From JBKHYJ01 sp046565505 (GTDB lineage: Bacteria > Acidobacteriota > Blastocatellia > UBA7656), in assembly GCA_046565505.1 (NCBI GenBank), contig JBKHYJ010000042.1:82952-146951 (forward strand): a stretch of DNA of 64,000 nt, written 5' to 3'. Under the pieces are notes generated by a model. It saw only the letters and a program-made list of their open reading frames with translations. It did no database searches and had not been told where the DNA came from. Positions 54,475-63,157 of the stretch are shown here, piece by piece. Made by a program: the position numbers and the translations under genes. Position 1 is the stretch's first letter. Each line of letters starts with the position of its first letter.

Positions 54475-57400
54475 ATGACAAGGAAATTCGTTCTGACCGC
54501 CGCGCTGATAGGGCTCACGATGATGGTCCTGCCCTCAACCCTGTTCTTCAAAGCGGGCGCCTCCGTACGCGAATCGAGGTCAGGGGTTGCGGCGCGCGGG
54601 CGCGCGCTTTCGACTCGCCGGCGGTCCCTGGCCGCGAATGATCGGGGCGAATTCTTCACCGCGACCACTGCCGGCTTTAATAGGAATGCCAGGGATGAGT
54701 TGACGGAATTATTCATCCCGGCCGGGCGCGGGCGAAGACTGTTAATGCCGGCCGAGGGCCTGAGCACCTTCGTCGTCAATAACGCCGGCGACAATTCGGA
54801 CTCTAATCCGGGCGACGGGGTGTGTTCTGACGGGCTGGGCGGCTGTAGCTTGCGCGCCGCCATTCAGGAGGCCAACGCAACGGCCGGGCCGGATACGATT
54901 GAATTCGCCATTGATATTTCGGGCGTGGTAACGATCGCGCCTTCAACGCCATTGCCGAACATCACAGACACGGTCCTTATAAACGGCTACGCTCAGCCGG
55001 GCGCGAGCCCCAACTCACTGCCTGAGGGCAATAATGCCGTGCTGCTAATCGAGTTGAGCGGGGCCAACCTCGGCCCGGCGAGCGGGCTCACCATCACTGC
55101 CGGGGATTCTGCTGTCCAAGGGCTGATTATCAACGGGTTCGCCGGCGACGGAATCGTTTTGAGCGGCGCGGGCAACAACTCTGTGCAGGGCAACTTCATA
55201 GGTACAGACTCCACGGGGGGCGTGGACCTGGGCAATGGCGCTTCCGGGATCAGGATTCAAGGCCCCTCCGCCGGCAATAACATCGGGGGCTCATCACCTG
55301 ACGCGCGCAACGTAATATCAGGCAACAACGGCGATGGCGTACTAATCATAGGGGCCGGCTCTGATGGTAACTTCGTGGCCAATAACTACGTCGGCACGAA
55401 CGCCGCGGGGACCGCCCCACTCGGCAATTCAGGGAACGGCATAGCGGTCACGTCTTCGACTGAAAACCTGGTTGACGGCAATATCATCTCCGGCAATGGC
55501 CAGAATGGCATTTCAATCTCCGGCGGCGGGACCGACAACCAGATAGTAAACAACTCCATCGGCACGAATCCTAACGCCACCGCCCTGCTGGGCAACGGCG
55601 CCAATGGAGTCATCGTCTCCGGCTCGTCCGGCAACTCTATCGGTTTGGGAGAAATAGCGGGGCCGAACACGATAGCATTTAATATAGCCAGCGGGGTGGT
55701 GGTCGCCTCCGGCGCGGCCAACGTTATCTTTTCAAATTCCATATTCTCTAATGGAGCGCTCGGCATAGACCTGAATCCATCCGGCGCGACGCCGAATGAC
55801 GCATGCGACGGCGACGCCGGGGCTAATAATCTTCAAAACTTCCCCGTCCTGACCTCCGCAACTTCGGGCACGACGACCACGCTGATTCAGGGGGCGCTCA
55901 ACAGCACCGCGAACGCCGCGTTCCGAATCGATTTCTTCGCCAACACGTCCTGCGATCAATCGGGGTTCGGCGAAGGCCAAAAGTTCATCGGCTCTACGAA
56001 CGTCACGACAAGCGCTTCGTGCAGCGCAGTCATAAATGTAGCCCTGCCGACATTGGTGGCGAATGGGTCCGCCATTACGGCGACGGCGACTGACTCCGCG
56101 GGCAACACTTCAGAGTTCTCTCAGTGCGTAGTGGTAGGCGGCGGCCCCGTCTCTGGATGCGTGCTCACGTGTCCTTCGGACATCACGGCAGGCGTGGGAA
56201 TTTCCCAGTGCGGCGCTGTCGTGAATTACCCGCCGCCGGCTACTTCGGGCAGTTGCTTCGGGATTATCTGCAGCCCCGCGGCCGGCTCGTTCTTTCCCCT
56301 GGGCGCGACGACGGTCACCTGCTCGGAATTTGCATCGCCCGCCTTCTCCACCCCCGCCGCGGTCGGGTCGTGCAGTTTCAGAGTGACAGTCATAGACAAC
56401 ATCGCGCCGCAAATAACCTGCCCCGCCAATATTTCAGTCACCCCCGGCCGCGGCCAGAGGTCGGCAGTCGTGACCTACCCGGCCCCAGTCGTGACCGACA
56501 ACTGCAAGGACACTTTCGGGACGGACTGCACCCCGCCCTCGGGCGCATCATTCCCCATAGGGACGACCACGGTAACATGCGTAGCCATCGACGCGGGGGG
56601 GAATTCATCCTCCTGCTCGTTCACAGTCTCCGTGGCGGACACTCAAGCGCCGACCATTACGTGCCCCGGAAACGTCGTCGTCGAGGGAACAGGCGACCAG
56701 TGCGCAACAGTCGTCAGCTTCCCCGCCCCGACTATCACAGGCAGCCCGGCCGGGACCGGCGTCACGTGCGCGCCGCCATCAGGCGCTACGTTCCCCGCCG
56801 GCACGACCGCTATCATCTGCACGGCCACTACGCCCGCGGGGGTCACGGCCGCCTGCGGCTTCAACGTGACGGTCAATGGCCCGCCTCGGGCAAGGGTCAT
56901 GCTTGAGAGCAATAAGCCCGCGCTCGATTTCGGCCCTACGGAGCCGTTGCGCAAATCTAAGAAGAAAGCGCCGAAAGGCTGCGACTGCTCGGAGACCTTC
57001 ATGATCGAGAATACCGGGTGCGGTGTGCTGGGGCTCGACCTCGCCTCGATCATGCGAACGGGCGATGACGTTGACAGCGGGCGCATAACCGATCCCGACG
57101 ACAGTAAGTTCTTCTCGGTCACCATCGTCAACCCTGACGGGACGGAGCGGCCCGCGACCTGCGAGGCCGGCGCCTCTCAGTGCATAAGAATCAACCCGGG
57201 CCAGAAGCTCACGTTCCGCGTGGTATTCAAGCCCTTGATACCCGCCGCGTTCTCCGGCAGGACGAGAGGACTGGCCGCAAGCGAAGTCGTGCCCGAAAGT
57301 ATCACCTCCAAGATCACATTCAATCAGGCGGGCGGCGGCCCGCTCGTAATCAACATGGTCGGGCGAGTCTCGACCCCTATCCGATTGATCGATCCAGAGA

Positions 57401-57807
57401 ACCCGCGCGGGACCAGGCGCGTACTGCTTGATCGATCAGGCGACGAATTCACCGTAACGTACGCCGTGTTTGACTCGAACCTCGACGCCGACCGGACGCG
57501 GTTCGAGTTTTTCGACGGCCGCGACAGGTTGGTCGGCGAGGCGATAGAAGTCGATCTCGCGGGGCCGGTAAGGCAGGGCAACCTGGTCCGCGGGCAAAGC
57601 TTCGTCGTGGTGCAGAGGTTCAGGGGGGCGCGGGATAACCCCGAGGTGGCGAGCGTGCGGGTCACCGTATTCGACCCTGAATCGAGCGACACCGCCACGG
57701 GCGCGCTGTCTTCTTCGAGCAGGGCCGCCAGCGTAGACTCGCAATCGGCCCGCCGCGGCGTGGTGTTGTTCCCACCCCGCGCGCGGTTCGCTGTGTCGTC
57801 CCATTAA
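54475..57807 (+). CDS. Large surface protein: CSLREA, beta-helix, HYR repeats, ASPM/SPD-2/Hydin-like region
   Basis: 1110 residues. Signal peptide about 1-30 (FVLTAALIGLTMMVLPSTLFF). A CSLREA-type motif near 100-130 (DNSDSNPGDGVCSDGLGGCSLRAAIQEANA when read across) marks the start of a right-handed beta-helix at about 130-450, with repeating NxIxGN/GNNxGTD-type rungs (GNFIGTDSTGG, ISGNNGDGV, GNGQNGISISGGG). Three HYR/Ig-like repeats follow at about 560-800, each with a conserved TCP...I/V opening and a Cys pair (for example ITCPANISVTPG, ITCPGNVVVEGTG). The last 300 residues resemble an ASPM/SPD-2/Hydin-like Ig domain (LDFGPTEP, FMIENTGCGVLGLDL). A C-terminal segment lacks an LPXTG or PEP-CTERM signal. 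Probably an adhesin or matrix protein at the cell surface. Confidence 0.88.
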   Translation: MTRKFVLTAALIGLTMMVLPSTLFFKAGASVRESRSGVAARGRALSTRRRSLAANDRGEFFTATTAGFNRNARDELTELFIPAGRGRRLLMPAEGLSTFVVNNAGDNSDSNPGDGVCSDGLGGCSLRAAIQEANATAGPDTIEFAIDISGVVTIAPSTPLPNITDTVLINGYAQPGASPNSLPEGNNAVLLIELSGANLGPASGLTITAGDSAVQGLIINGFAGDGIVLSGAGNNSVQGNFIGTDSTGGVDLGNGASGIRIQGPSAGNNIGGSSPDARNVISGNNGDGVLIIGAGSDGNFVANNYVGTNAAGTAPLGNSGNGIAVTSSTENLVDGNIISGNGQNGISISGGGTDNQIVNNSIGTNPNATALLGNGANGVIVSGSSGNSIGLGEIAGPNTIAFNIASGVVVASGAANVIFSNSIFSNGALGIDLNPSGATPNDACDGDAGANNLQNFPVLTSATSGTTTTLIQGALNSTANAAFRIDFFANTSCDQSGFGEGQKFIGSTNVTTSASCSAVINVALPTLVANGSAITATATDSAGNTSEFSQCVVVGGGPVSGCVLTCPSDITAGVGISQCGAVVNYPPPATSGSCFGIICSPAAGSFFPLGATTVTCSEFASPAFSTPAAVGSCSFRVTVIDNIAPQITCPANISVTPGRGQRSAVVTYPAPVVTDNCKDTFGTDCTPPSGASFPIGTTTVTCVAIDAGGNSSSCSFTVSVADTQAPTITCPGNVVVEGTGDQCATVVSFPAPTITGSPAGTGVTCAPPSGATFPAGTTAIICTATTPAGVTAACGFNVTVNGPPRARVMLESNKPALDFGPTEPLRKSKKKAPKGCDCSETFMIENTGCGVLGLDLASIMRTGDDVDSGRITDPDDSKFFSVTIVNPDGTERPATCEAGASQCIRINPGQKLTFRVVFKPLIPAAFSGRTRGLAASEVVPESITSKITFNQAGGGPLVINMVGRVSTPIRLIDPENPRGTRRVLLDRSGDEFTVTYAVFDSNLDADRTRFEFFDGRDRLVGEAIEVDLAGPVRQGNLVRGQSFVVVQRFRGARDNPEVASVRVTVFDPESSDTATGALSSSSRAASVDSQSARRGVVLFPPRARFAVSSH

Positions 57808-57874
57808 TGAGTAGCCATAAGGCTGACAGGCGATTGATCCATATTTTCGCGTAGCCTTCACAGGAGGAATGGAA

Positions 57875-58894
57875 ATGGCAACCAGAAATCCCGCGGTGAT
57901 GTTGCTGATCCTGGCTTTGATCACGGGCTTTTCTCCGAACGCCGCGCACGCAGACGGTGATGGCGGGGACGCGGATACGCCCATACGGCTCTACGCAAGC
58001 GAGCGTTTCGGCCCCGTCGGCGTCATCAGGGAGAACTCCCCCGGGAGCAGCGCGGTCGTAATCGACGGACGGGCGTGCGCCGGCGAGCGGATGATCTGGG
58101 GAGGCGAATTGATAGAGGCCCCTTCCGACCGGCCCCTTCACGTTTCGTTCGATTCAGTCGGCGAGGTCACCATTGGTAGAGGCGCGGTGGCCCGCTTCAC
58201 AACGTCCCCGGCGAGCCCGTATGATGCGGGCCGGCATGTGCTGGTGGCATCGGTGGTCAATGGCGGCTTGAACTTTAAACTTGAGCGGGACTCTTACGCA
58301 TACGTCGAAGCTGCCGGGTCGAGCTTCACGGCTTCGCGGGGCTCGCGATTCCGCGTGAGCGTCGTCGAAGGGCTCGCGTCGGTAGAGACAATTGAGGGAG
58401 CGGTCACAGCCGAGCAACAACCCGCGGGCCAGCGGCGGTACATACTGCGCCCGGTCGCCGGGCAAGGCGCGACCCTCAGCGTCTCGGCGCGCAGCACCCG
58501 ACAGGTTCAAATTCAGGTCACGGACGAAAATGACAGGCCCGTGCCGGACCTCCCGCTCTTGTTCTCGCTGGGGAGCCCCTGCCTCGGCTCGCTCGGGATA
58601 GGGGCGGGCGCGGGAACTCTCTTCAAGGAGAAGACGGACAGGCGCGGCATAGCCTCGGTGCCGTGGGTCGCGGGCGCTGCTAGATGTAAAGGCGCGATCA
58701 CAGTTAAAGTCGAGGGGACGGATGATTCTTTCACCTATCAATCCGAAGTGAGCCAGCCGCGTTTCTGGACCGCAAGGAATTCGGTGCTGGTCGGGGCTGC
58801 GGCGGCAGCGGCAGGAATCGGCATAGTCGTGGTGAATGGCCGGGACGGCAAGGAGCCTATAACCCCCGTTCCTCCGCCTGAAGTAAGGCCGTGA
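57875..58894 (+). CDS. FecR-like exported protein with C-terminal membrane helix
   Basis: 339 residues from ATG 57875 (AGGAGG seven bases upstream; ATG 57869 is too close to it). Signal peptide about 1-26 (AVMLLILALITGFSPNAAHA). The central part has a FecR-type beta pattern: RACAGERMIWGGELIEA, VTIGRGAVARF, VVNGGLNFKLERDSYAYVEAAGSSFTASRGSRF, VVEGLASVETIEGAV, i.e. alternating strands that in FecR proteins sense an envelope state. An Ig-like segment follows (VQIQVTDENDRPVPDLPLLFSL, Cys-containing). A single helix near 300-320 (SVLVGAAAAAAGIGIVVVNG) and a short proline-rich tail end it. Unlike classical FecR there is no N-terminal cytoplasmic sigma-binding part and no ECF sigma gene beside it. 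It lies between the HYR surface protein and the caspase gene. Confidence 0.75.
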   Translation: MATRNPAVMLLILALITGFSPNAAHADGDGGDADTPIRLYASERFGPVGVIRENSPGSSAVVIDGRACAGERMIWGGELIEAPSDRPLHVSFDSVGEVTIGRGAVARFTTSPASPYDAGRHVLVASVVNGGLNFKLERDSYAYVEAAGSSFTASRGSRFRVSVVEGLASVETIEGAVTAEQQPAGQRRYILRPVAGQGATLSVSARSTRQVQIQVTDENDRPVPDLPLLFSLGSPCLGSLGIGAGAGTLFKEKTDRRGIASVPWVAGAARCKGAITVKVEGTDDSFTYQSEVSQPRFWTARNSVLVGAAAAAAGIGIVVVNGRDGKEPITPVPPPEVRP

Positions 58895-59034
58895 ACCGAC
58901 GCGCCGGGGCCTGACGCCCCGGCGGCCCGCGGGCCGCGTACAGGCGCGCCGCGGCGTATAGATATGCTGCCCCTCGTCCGCGCGTATGCGTATTCCGTTC
59001 CGCCTGTATCGCCGGTTATGTTTGGAGATTCAAT

Positions 59035-61422
59035 ATGGTAATGAAGTCAATAATCAGAGTCGTAGTTTCAATATCCCTTGCGGCCTCATCCTTCGCCATC
59101 ACGCCCGTGGCCTCTCGTGCGCGCGCACAGGGCATTCAGGAGCGCGGCCTTAAGGTCAAGGTCGGCGCCACGCGCTCGGAGATGAATTCGGGCCGCGCGC
59201 AGAACGTGCAGCTTTGGGCCGTGCTCATAGGGGTGTCGCGCTATAAGAATGGGGATCAAAACATCGGGGGGTATCAGATTCAAAACCTCAAGAGCGCCGC
59301 CGACGACGCCCAGGCGATCTACGAGTTTCTTCGCAGCGAAGAGGGCGGCAGCTTCCCGGAAGATCATATAATCCTGCTGAAGGACGAGCGGGCCACCAAG
59401 GCGGAGGTCGAGAAGGCACTGGCGAAGCTGAGAGAGACCAAGCCCGATGATTTCTTCATAACCTTTATCGCGGCACATGGCGTGCTCGCGCCGCGGTTCG
59501 ACGCCAGCGTCGGCAAGACGCTGGAGGTCCCTTACTTCGTTATGCATGACACGGACCCGAGGGACATGGCCAACACGGCCCTGCCCATGAAGGCATTTGA
59601 AGACGCCGTGCGAGCAACGCCCGCGAAGAAGGGATTAGTTTTGACAGACACCTGCCACAGCGCGGGGGTGATAATGGCGGGCCGCGGCGGCGAGGCGACG
59701 ACTCGCGCTAACAGCTACTTGACCGAAGAGCTGAAGAAGAACGACGCGTCGGGCGTCGGCTACATCTGGGCCGCGGACCAGACGGAGGTCTCGCTTGAGA
59801 ATTCGGAGTTGAACCTCGGCCAGGGCTCCGGGCATGGGGTATTCACTTACTGTCTGCTCGAAGGCTGGCGCGGGAGCGCGGACGTCAGCCCGCCGGATGG
59901 GCTCGTGACTTACGTCGAGCTGAAAAACTACGTCAGGGATAAAGTGCCTCAGATGACAGACAACGCGCAGCACCCGGGCGGCAACACTACTTCGATAGAG
60001 ACCAACGACATCCCCGTATCAGCCGTGCCCACGACCTGCAAGAACCCCGCCGACTGCGGCTCCGTCGTCATTCGCGCGCCCGAGATGGAGGGGGTGAACG
60101 TCGCCATTGACGACGCGCCGGCCGGCACGGTCAACGGCAGTATAGCTATCACGAGGCGCGTGCCGAGCGGGGACCGGACCCTGTCGTTCACCGTCGGCGG
60201 CATGAAGCGGCAGAGGCTGGCCAGGGTCGAGCCCGGCAAATCGAAGTTCATAGAGGTGAATCTGACCTTCAGCCAGAGCGACGAAGACGCGCTCGTCCCG
60301 CCGCCCGAGAGCGTCGTGAACGTCTATTTCAGCGAAGAGAGGGCGCCATCGAAGGAAGCCAGGGAGTCATTCCTGGACGGCGTGGATGCATTCAACAGGC
60401 AGGAGATGGATTCGGCCATCCAACGGTTCAACGACGCGATAAGGAAAAACAATGGCGCCTACGCAGACGCGCTCGTATACAGGGGCCGCGCGGAGCAGTC
60501 GCTCGGCCGAAAGTCCGACGCCGTAATGAGCTTCCAGCAGGCGCTGGCCATCAGAAAGTCTGATTACGAGACCGAGGCGCTGCTCGCCGAGGCCAGATTC
60601 AACCTCAACCTCGACCCCGCCGAAGTGGAGCCGGCGCTGAAGAGCATCATACGCCGCCACCCGGATTGGGATTACCCTCGCGTGGTGCTCGGGGACGTAC
60701 TCTTGTTCCGCAGGGACTACATAGGCGCGGAGCGCGAGCTGTCGAAGGCCATCCGTATAAACCCGAAGTCCGCGCCGGCCCACCTGATATTGGCCGACGT
60801 GCTGACGTACCAGGACTCTAAAGAGAAGCGCGAGCGGGCCGTGAAGGAGGCACAGCAGGCGCTCGAATTGTTCGACGCCATTTCCAAGAAGAAGGTTTCC
60901 GCCGCGCGCAGCCTCAAGGGGCTGTCCGTCTCGCACCTGATATTCGGGGGCGGCCGCTACAGAAACAATACGGCGATGGCGGAGGCGCACCACATGGTGG
61001 CAAAGACTATCGCCCGCAAGGTCCAATTCATGCTCTATCAGGACGACGCGGCCGCCCCGCCGCAGGCGGAGCTGGACCTCGCGCTGTCTGCGGTCGGCGC
61101 GGCGAAAGAGCTGGCGAAGAATGATAAGACGAGGCTCGCGCTCGTGCGTGAAACTAACGCCCTCATCTACTTCCTGAAGGAAGACCCCGCGCGGGCCATA
61201 GAGGAAGGCGAGGCCGCGCTCAAGATGATGGAGCTGCCCGAAGCTCACCTCACGCTCACGCAGGCTTACGTCAGCAGCCAGCGGTTCGCGCCGGCCGCCG
61301 ACCACCTGGCCAGATACATAGCTTTATCTAAAGCGCAGATGAGCCCCGACGAGCTCAAAAAGTACCAGGAAGAACTCGGCCGGCTGACCAGGGCCAGGGA
61401 CGCCAACCGGCAGAAGAAGTGA
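59035..61422 (+). CDS. Exported caspase-like (C14) peptidase with PEGA-like and TPR regions
   Basis: 795 residues. Signal peptide about 1-31 (VVVSISLAASSFAITPVASRA). Caspase/metacaspase fold at about 55-335: LWAVLIGVSRYK, LKSAADDAQAIYEFL, catalytic H148 in FIAAHG and C207 in LVLTDTCHSAG, so the dyad is intact. A PEGA-like beta segment follows (VVIRAPEMEGVNVAIDDAPAGTVNGSIAITRRVPSGDRTLSF, about 345-405). The C-terminal half has tetratricopeptide-like helices (FLDGVDAFNRQEMDSAIQRFNDAI, YRGRAEQSLGRKSDAVMSFQQAL, RELSKAIRINPKSAPAHLILADVL) and ends with RDANRQKK. Caspase-like enzymes cleave after Arg/Lys or Asp in proteins; exported ones are less common than cytoplasmic ones. Ribosome site TTGGAG precedes ATG 59035. 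Last gene of the exported-protein run. Confidence 0.92.
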   Translation: MVMKSIIRVVVSISLAASSFAITPVASRARAQGIQERGLKVKVGATRSEMNSGRAQNVQLWAVLIGVSRYKNGDQNIGGYQIQNLKSAADDAQAIYEFLRSEEGGSFPEDHIILLKDERATKAEVEKALAKLRETKPDDFFITFIAAHGVLAPRFDASVGKTLEVPYFVMHDTDPRDMANTALPMKAFEDAVRATPAKKGLVLTDTCHSAGVIMAGRGGEATTRANSYLTEELKKNDASGVGYIWAADQTEVSLENSELNLGQGSGHGVFTYCLLEGWRGSADVSPPDGLVTYVELKNYVRDKVPQMTDNAQHPGGNTTSIETNDIPVSAVPTTCKNPADCGSVVIRAPEMEGVNVAIDDAPAGTVNGSIAITRRVPSGDRTLSFTVGGMKRQRLARVEPGKSKFIEVNLTFSQSDEDALVPPPESVVNVYFSEERAPSKEARESFLDGVDAFNRQEMDSAIQRFNDAIRKNNGAYADALVYRGRAEQSLGRKSDAVMSFQQALAIRKSDYETEALLAEARFNLNLDPAEVEPALKSIIRRHPDWDYPRVVLGDVLLFRRDYIGAERELSKAIRINPKSAPAHLILADVLTYQDSKEKRERAVKEAQQALELFDAISKKKVSAARSLKGLSVSHLIFGGGRYRNNTAMAEAHHMVAKTIARKVQFMLYQDDAAAPPQAELDLALSAVGAAKELAKNDKTRLALVRETNALIYFLKEDPARAIEEGEAALKMMELPEAHLTLTQAYVSSQRFAPAADHLARYIALSKAQMSPDELKKYQEELGRLTRARDANRQKK

Positions 61423-61648
61423 GCAAGGGTGCGCGGCGCGGCCGTGACGCGGCGGGAGCTATGTCAGCGGCCGCGCTGGCGTGACGGTTATCCGCAACAT
61501 TGGGCGGGCCGGTGCCCGCGCCGCCGCGCCCTTCCCGGCGGGTTTTCCATGAGAGGGTTTTGTGATAAATTTGAGCAACACAAACTATAGTGCGCCGCGT
61601 TGGAGCTCGACCGTGGACCGGCGATTATAGCGATTAACAGGAGAGGCG

Positions 61649-62023
61649 ATGGCTGAAACGCTACAGACTGTAGAGGCCGGCGAGGGCTTCCTGAAGATGG
61701 AGCCGATGTCGCATGGCCGGCCCGATTTGAGGAAGAAAAAACCGAAGATATTGGCCGTCATCATGGACAATTGCACGGGCTGCGCCGGCTCGCCCGCGTG
61801 CGTCGAGTATTGCCCCGTCGAGGCCTGCATGTTCTGGGTCCCGGACCCCGATTACTACCCGAATGGCCGCATAGAGGTTGACCCGAATCTCTGCATAGGG
61901 TGCAAGCTGTGTACAAGCAAGGGGCCGGATAGCACGTTCCTGGAAGGCTGCCCGTGGGACGCGATAGAGATGATGGCAACCGACGAGTGGGAGAAAAGGA
62001 CAGGGTTTACTTTGAACCCGTAG
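61649..62023 (+). CDS. Ferredoxin with two 4Fe-4S motifs
   Basis: 124 residues; ATG 61649 follows CAGGAGAGG. The first cluster ligands are C42, C45, C51 and C55 (CTGC, five residues, CVEYCP), the second C82, C85, C88 and C101 (CIGCKLC, then a 12-residue insert before CP). The gap inside each motif is longer than in a bacterial 2[4Fe-4S] ferredoxin, more like NuoI/DsrB-type or Fer4_9-class electron carriers. The start is preceded by about 40 residues of charged N-terminal extension. No oxidoreductase gene lies beside it, so partner and pathway are unknown. Confidence 0.88.
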   Translation: MAETLQTVEAGEGFLKMEPMSHGRPDLRKKKPKILAVIMDNCTGCAGSPACVEYCPVEACMFWVPDPDYYPNGRIEVDPNLCIGCKLCTSKGPDSTFLEGCPWDAIEMMATDEWEKRTGFTLNP

Positions 62024-62077
62024 GCCGCCCGGCCCGATTAGCGCCGAATACTCAAACCCTCAACCAACTCAAACCGA

Positions 62078-62965
62078 TCAGAACCGCTGGCCGGCGTTCC
62101 GCGCCCTCTCGCGTATCGACTCAAGCGTGGCGATTGCCTGCTTGTGTACGCGGTCGGGCATCCCGGGCACCTGCCCCGTGTAACGTTGAATCTCCGGCGC
62201 GTCGTCCGGTTGCCCGACTATATAAAGGGCGACCAGCGCGTTCCACACCTGCTCGGTCTCCGGCGAAAGCGTGAGCAGATCGCCGCCTTCGCTCACCGCG
62301 GCCCCGTCGGAGACGGCCAGGGCTTGAACGTGACCTGCCTCCGGCGAGCGCATCTCGACCGTCCGCCCGTCATCCTGTTTTATTCGGACGAGCGGCGCGT
62401 TAGGCGCGACGGCAGTACCCTCGTCTTTTACTATCAGCTCTACTTTGCCAGACGCCGCGGCGCGCAGGGTATTAGACCTCAGCATCGAGACTAACTCCGG
62501 CCGCGCGGCCGAGTCATTAAATCTCACGAGCGACAGGGCCGCGTTGTGGCGGACCCCCGGGTGTGAATCTTCGAGCATAGGCAGCAGCGCCGAGTGGAAC
62601 TCCGAATTCTTGTTATCCTGCCCCATGACCCAGGCCGCCATCAGGCGGACTTCGGGGGACGGACTCTGCGACGCCGATATTACAGACGGATACCATTGCC
62701 TGGCGGACTCGTCGCCGGCGATTATCCGGCCGGCAATCTGCGAGAGCGCATGTTGAACGTTGCGCGGCTTGTTCTCGTCGTGGAGGTAAGCATTCATCTT
62801 ATCCGGGGAAAGCTCACGACCGAACCACGACCCATACCATGAAAGGAATGGGGCGATCACGAAGAGGGCGACCACGACGACTATGGCCCAGGGGTATTTG
62901 CGGCTCGGGCCCCTACGCGGGGGGGCCACGGGCTGATATTCCTCTGCATCAAGATTATCTATCAC
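62078..62965 (-). CDS. Membrane protein with HEAT repeats and biotinyl/lipoyl-like domain
   Basis: 295 residues from GTG 62965, preceded by AGGAGG. A short basic cytoplasmic start leads to one membrane helix (about 25-47, AIVVVVALFVIAPFLSWYG). Residues about 60-160 form HEAT-like helical repeats (SPEVRLMAAWVMGQD, HPGVRHNAALSLVRFND, AARPELVSML). Residues about 165-235 resemble a biotinyl/lipoyl or barrel-sandwich hybrid domain (GKVELIVKDEGTAVAPNAPLVRIKQDDGRTVEMRSPEAGHVQALAVSDGAAVSEGGDLLTL, in two halves), but without an obvious modifiable MKM lysine. A helical tail follows (MPDRVHKQAIATLESI). The combination is unusual, and the function is unknown. It faces the ferredoxin gene convergently with a 54-bp gap. 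Confidence 0.75.
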   Translation of the reverse strand: MIDNLDAEEYQPVAPPRRGPSRKYPWAIVVVVALFVIAPFLSWYGSWFGRELSPDKMNAYLHDENKPRNVQHALSQIAGRIIAGDESARQWYPSVISASQSPSPEVRLMAAWVMGQDNKNSEFHSALLPMLEDSHPGVRHNAALSLVRFNDSAARPELVSMLRSNTLRAAASGKVELIVKDEGTAVAPNAPLVRIKQDDGRTVEMRSPEAGHVQALAVSDGAAVSEGGDLLTLSPETEQVWNALVALYIVGQPDDAPEIQRYTGQVPGMPDRVHKQAIATLESIRERARNAGQRF

Positions 62966-63157
62966 TCGAAAACCTACCTCCTGCTCCGTAGCGCCTGCGC
63001 GCTCGATTCAATCCGCGCAAGCCCGCCATGCCTCGATTCTATTGGCGCACGCGAGAGACGGTCAAGCGCGCGGGCCGCAGCCCCCCGCTCCCGGCCGGAG
63101 GAGCCCCCGGCCATCCCCGCATGATACGCGCGAGTCTTTACCTGGATTGTCGGCCGG

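Noticed and set aside
57875..58894. FecR-like gene as part of an ECF sigma/FecR/TonB receptor system
   Set aside because: No ECF sigma factor or TonB receptor gene is adjacent, and the protein lacks the N-terminal cytoplasmic anti-sigma region.
61649..62023. Ferredoxin as the electron donor for the NRPS-cluster desaturase
   Set aside because: More than 55 kb away, on the other strand and in a different context; no evidence links them.
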